A DNA stretch of 64,000 bases, taken from positions 6,076,001 through 6,140,000 of the forward strand of contig NC_083567.1 of assembly GCF_019925205.1 (NCBI RefSeq), read 5' to 3'. Below, in pieces: positions 60,676-64,000 of the stretch. Numbering within the stretch: the stretch's first letter is position 1; each line of letters begins with the position of its first letter. Under the pieces are notes generated by a model, which made no database searches, had not been told where the DNA came from, and worked only from the letters and a program-made list of their open reading frames with translations. The DNA comes from Metopolophium dirhodum (lineage: Eukaryota; Arthropoda; Insecta; Hemiptera; Aphididae). Made by a program: the position numbers and the translations under genes.

Positions 60676-62021
60676 TTTATATGTCATTCAACGACATTGC
60701 AGCCACCGAATTATCGGATCAGAATCGACAAAAGGCGTTGTCGGATCATTGTAGCGGCACACGAGACGGGCAGCTCTTGAGCGATACACCCGTAACGTGG
60801 AACTCCAAGGAGTCACTGGAACTATGCCATCTGCGCGCTAGATCCGTCGTACCCGTAATCGATCACATCTGCAGAACGTAATTCGTGAGAATTTTTACGA
60901 ATATACAATCTATTGAAGAATATTATAAAAGTTGAATGCACAAAGTGGTTTTTCACAGCTAGGTATTACGACCGCTCTTATAATATTATAATATTGCGAG
61001 GGAGTAACGTCCGGCACTGGGCGCACGGGACATCGGACTGATCACTGACGTCGGAGTGTCGCCGTGTCGGACGCGCGACGGCATCTCTGGCAAAAACAAC
61101 GGAGGAAAGAATATATTTTAGAGTTTAGACACAACAAGTAGGGAGGACGTAACGTGCGCGTGCACGAGTCGTCGTCACTGTACGGCGTTATGGTTACAGT
61201 GTATACGCCGAATTTTTACATCAAATGTATTCTGTACACATCTGAATCGATGACGGACGGTTGCTTGCAATAGCCCTGGTATAACAATAATCGTTACAAA
61301 TGTTAAAATTATATTTAAATTATATATCCACTCGAACGTTTATACCTATATACTAAAATATTATGCGTTCGCTGGATGCCATCCTCTCATGTTTGCTGTG
61401 AATTCAATGCAATGAAAAAGTGTTAAATATTTGCTGCATGTATGTACTAAAAACAGGCAAAATATGCACTTCAAATTCAAAAAAATACTGAATGAAAACG
61501 TTTTTATTAAACATTTTTTAAATTAATAAGCGATTATTAAAAACAATGAAATACAAACGTCAATATTGTAATACAATTATATTATAATATAGTATTTTTT
61601 TTTTTTTTATATTCATATAAATATAACATAAAACAGTAAAAATAGTTTTACTATGAACGCGAATGTTAAATTATTTTTATAACAATATTTTTTTTTCATA
61701 AATGAATAATCGTATATAATAATCGTCACGTCTAGTGTAACCGCTTATACCATATAAATGGTTAAATAAAAATCCTCTCCGTTTTTAACAATTAATAAGA
61801 ATCTACGATAGTTACCATTTGTCAATAAAAACGTATATTTTATTTCAGAACTATAGTAAATAGTTGGTTTTTTTAAATTGTTAAAGTGGTTGACATTACG
61901 AAAAAAAGAAGGAGTAACTCAGTTAATCATCACGTGCCTTGTTCAAAAGAGACGAGAGTTTGTCGTTCGAGTTGTCAATACAAAAAACGTATGATTTAAA
62001 TTAACGTATGATCTAACCTGA
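60676..62021. other. Intergenic with a CpG-rich block
   Basis: A G+C- and CpG-rich stretch at about 60960-61250 contrasts with the AT-rich flanks and could be an unannotated promoter or first exon; I see no convincing start codon plus donor in it. A 66-codon frame at 60681-60881 is open but matches nothing I know. 61250-62020 is plain AT-rich sequence. Confidence 0.35.
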
Positions 62022-62246
62022 TTTACACGATGCCAGTCGGCGTACCAGTCGAAGACGCCAGTTACTGAATGCCAGCGGCTGGCAACGTCTAAACATAATC
62101 TGCCAGCAACTGGAGAAAGCCAGTGGACACTGGCGTGCCAGCAGATGGCATTGCCAGTAAAACAAATTATTTTGTTTTACTGGCTCGACAGCTTCCCCCC
62201 TCCATTACATCACCACAACGATAACAGCTAACTGGCATCGTGTAAA
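62022..62246. mobile_element. Harbinger left terminus or MITE with CCAG motif cluster
   Basis: TTTACACGATGCCAGT (62022-62037) and its complement ACTGGCATCGTGTAAA (62231-62246) bound a 225-bp segment. Inside and just beyond it (to 62280) the core CCAG/CTGG appears 14 times on either strand, mostly as GCCAGT or ACTGGC. It ends 128 bp before the MADF gene of the Harbinger-like element, so these are probably subterminal transposase-binding sites. No obvious target duplication. Confidence 0.55.
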
Positions 62247-62373
62247 CAACAACAGTCACGCGCCAACTACTGGATTATAACAGTGATATAATATTTTGTT
62301 TATCTATGATAACAGTACATCGTACACGTGTGTGAAACTGTGATTTCGAAATAAAAGTAAAGTGAAAATCGAA

Positions 62374-64000
62374 ATGGCTAACCGTTGGAGTGAAGAAACC
62401 ACATTAAAATTCGTGCAATTATACCGCGAGCACGAAAATCTGTGGAACATGTTTATTCCGGAGTATCGGAATCGTGATGCAAGGAGTTCATCTATGGAAG
62501 CTATCGCGTCCGAATTAAATTTAACAATTAAAGAGGTACCCAAAAAAATTAAGGCTCTACGTTCAACATATTATTTAGAGTTGGCTAAAATAGAAAAAAG
62601 TAAAGCCAGTGGTTCAGGCACTAATCTTGTGTACAAGCCTTTATTGCCGTGGTTCGATGATATGAATCATATTATGAAAACAGCAACTGTCAAAGAAAAG
62701 CAGACGTACAGTAATTTTGTAAGTAAAATCGTAATTTATTAATTAGGCATTATTCATTCGTTTATTAAAAAAAAAAAAAATATTTGATAATTAATTTCAA
62801 TATAAATGTGTATATTTATATAAAAAAAAGTGATTGATAATTAATTAGTTAATCATTCTAATAATTATTTAATCATTCTGTCTTGCCATTCCACTGACCA
62901 CTCTCCATTAAAATAATCCTTGTATCTGTCTCTCACTTGTTGTGCGATTTTCTTTGGTCTGTTGTTAATTCGTGTCCGTAACATACTTGGCAGCTGAGAC
63001 AATTCAGATCTCCACTCCCCTTGTATTATTGTAGCATTGACAATGTCTTCGTAGTCATAACAGCTTGGTGGTGTATAAGTGGTAGGTGAAGTTAAGCGTA
63101 ACCAGTTATGTATGGCACATGTAGCTTTTACTATTTTTATAGTTGTTGGAACTTTTACTGCCATAGGTTGTTGAAAAATACGAAACCGGCTGGCCAATAT
63201 ACCAAAACCGTTTTCCACAATTCTTCGTGCTCTACTGGTTCTGTAGTTATATATTTTTTCTTCTTTAGTCAGATTTACCTTTGAATAGGGTTTCATAAGG
63301 TAAGTTTTTAAGGGAAAGGCATCATCTCCTACCAGTACTCCTCCTTTTGGTAGTAACGAATCATTTTCTAGTAAAGGATATAAATCACAGTACTGGAAAA
63401 CACCACCATCAGCATTTCGCCCATAAGATCCGACATCAATGTATCTGAAACAATAGTTGTGGTCGACTACACCAAGAAGTACAATACTGTTTGTACCTTT
63501 GTAGTTATAGTATTCACTCCCTGCACTTGGGGGTGCTTTAATTACTACATGTTTTCCGTCTATAGCTCCGCAACATCCAGGGAAGTTCCACTTTTCATTA
63601 AAACCAAATTGAATTTCTTCCCATTCCTTTAAATTTGGCACCTGAAAAACAGTAGAAATTGTAATAACTTGTAACAATCTGAAATATTTAACGTTTTAGG
63701 GAACCATAACCCAAGACACTATTTATGAACAAGACACTATTCATGAACAAGATGATGAAGATGTCCCTGAAGACGATTCGACTAATGCAGGAGAACAGTT
63801 AAAAAGTACCCCTGTACGTGATAAGCCGAGTTTAAATATCCCCCCACTTTCAAAAAACAAAGGTCAAAAACGAAGGTTGGATGCCATAACCGATGCCGTC
63901 CATGAATTAAAAAATTTAAATGAAACAATGAATACTACAAAAACAGCTATTCAGGATGATGAGTGTGATGTAATAGGGAAGCACATTGCGATTCAACTGC
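62374..64000 (+). CDS. Harbinger-associated MADF/Myb-like protein (partial)
   Basis: Exon 1 62374-62718, exon 2 from 63700 to beyond the window edge. The donor TTT|GTAAGT and acceptor TTTTAG|GG join in phase. Exon 1 gives 115 residues beginning MANRWSEETTLKFVQLYREH, a MADF domain (a Myb/SANT-type DNA-binding fold) with ELNLTIKEVPKKIKALRSTY. Exon 2 is acidic and Asp/Gln-rich, followed by a predicted coiled segment (LDAITDAVHELKNLNETMNT) and DECDVIGKHIAIQL, the conserved tail of MADF proteins encoded by PIF/Harbinger transposons. Such proteins bind the element's ends and escort the nuclease into the nucleus. The nuclease gene lies antisense in this intron. An upstream in-frame GTG is not needed; ATG at 62374 is the start. 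Confidence 0.8.
62865..63641 (-). CDS. PIF/Harbinger DDE nuclease, last exon
   Basis: The terminal exon starts after a TTTTTCAG acceptor and encodes 258 residues: VPNLKEWEEI, GCCGAIDGKHVVIKAP (first catalytic Asp), GVLVGDDAFPLK (second), RRIVENGFGILASRFRIF (Glu), then the usual CAIHNWL. All three DDE_4 residues are present and the frame is clean, so the catalytic core looks functional. The 5' exon must lie upstream on the minus strand, within or beyond MADF exon 2 and outside what can be assigned. The enzyme catalyses cut-and-paste transposition, with a 3-bp target duplication in known members. Domesticated HARBI1-like genes share this domain, but the paired MADF gene argues for a transposon. 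Confidence 0.88.
   Translation of the reverse strand: MPNLKEWEEIQFGFNEKWNFPGCCGAIDGKHVVIKAPPSAGSEYYNYKGTNSIVLLGVVDHNYCFRYIDVGSYGRNADGGVFQYCDLYPLLENDSLLPKGGVLVGDDAFPLKTYLMKPYSKVNLTKEEKIYNYRTSRARRIVENGFGILASRFRIFQQPMAVKVPTTIKIVKATCAIHNWLRLTSPTTYTPPSCYDYEDIVNATIIQGEWRSELSQLPSMLRTRINNRPKKIAQQVRDRYKDYFNGEWSVEWQDRMIK

Noticed and set aside
60681..60881. 66-codon frame after the tandem duplication
   Set aside because: No recognisable motif, no promoter or splice signal, and it lies in a CpG-rich stretch where stops are rarer.

Overview
This is a strongly AT-rich eukaryotic window with canonical GT-AG introns and animal gene families. The dense short inverted-repeat transposons and the protein divergence fit an insect, most likely an aphid or another hemipteran; that placement is inference from gene content and repeat style. 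Exon models were built by hand from splice sites, reading phase and the known shape of each family.

Layout. 1-2196: nested repeats. 2197-16572 (+): a 12-exon myotubularin-related pseudophosphatase of the MTMR10/12 type. Its 4.9 kb ninth intron carries, on the opposite strand, an intronless divergent von Hippel-Lindau (VHL) homologue (11788-12291). 17483-23439 (-): KLHDC4, a kelch-repeat protein in 8 exons. 24551-33528 (+): IFT122, an intraflagellar transport A subunit in 25 exons, divergent from KLHDC4. 33593-37410 (-): ribosomal protein L28 in 4 coding exons plus a spliced leader; it converges on IFT122 with 64 bp between stop codons. 37704-38863: an inverted duplication of a short coding-like block around a C2H2 zinc-finger fragment. 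39991-48965 (+): an 8-exon gene with a PB1- or ubiquitin-like N-terminus and a UBA-like C-terminus.

From about 49 kb onward the sequence is accessory: long hairpins, a truncated Tc1/mariner-IS630 transposase (50971-51963), a long gene-poor stretch with one candidate signal-peptide exon (55546-55622), the 3' end of a hAT transposase (57634-58146), and an intact BRO-N gene of the type seen in large insect DNA viruses (59323-59727). The BRO-N gene has a TATA/Inr core promoter, is flanked by inverted copies of a 50-bp motif and is followed by a 365-bp tandem duplication. The window ends inside a PIF/Harbinger-type transposon whose nuclease gene lies antisense in the intron of its MADF/Myb-like partner.

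The host genes do not form a pathway; they are neighbouring housekeeping genes (phosphoinositide scaffold, oxygen-sensing/ubiquitin ligase adaptor, cilium transport, ribosome, ubiquitin binding). The repeat load lies mostly in introns: one ~0.9-1.4 kb non-coding family with about eight copies, TTAA-flanked foldback elements, hAT- and pogo-like MITEs, two LINE relics and a tRNA-type SINE. The observations most worth a second look are the BRO-N cassette, the nested VHL homologue that keeps its elongin-binding box but not the usual hydroxyproline pocket, and a strand-switching AGGAAA array in a KLHDC4 intron.
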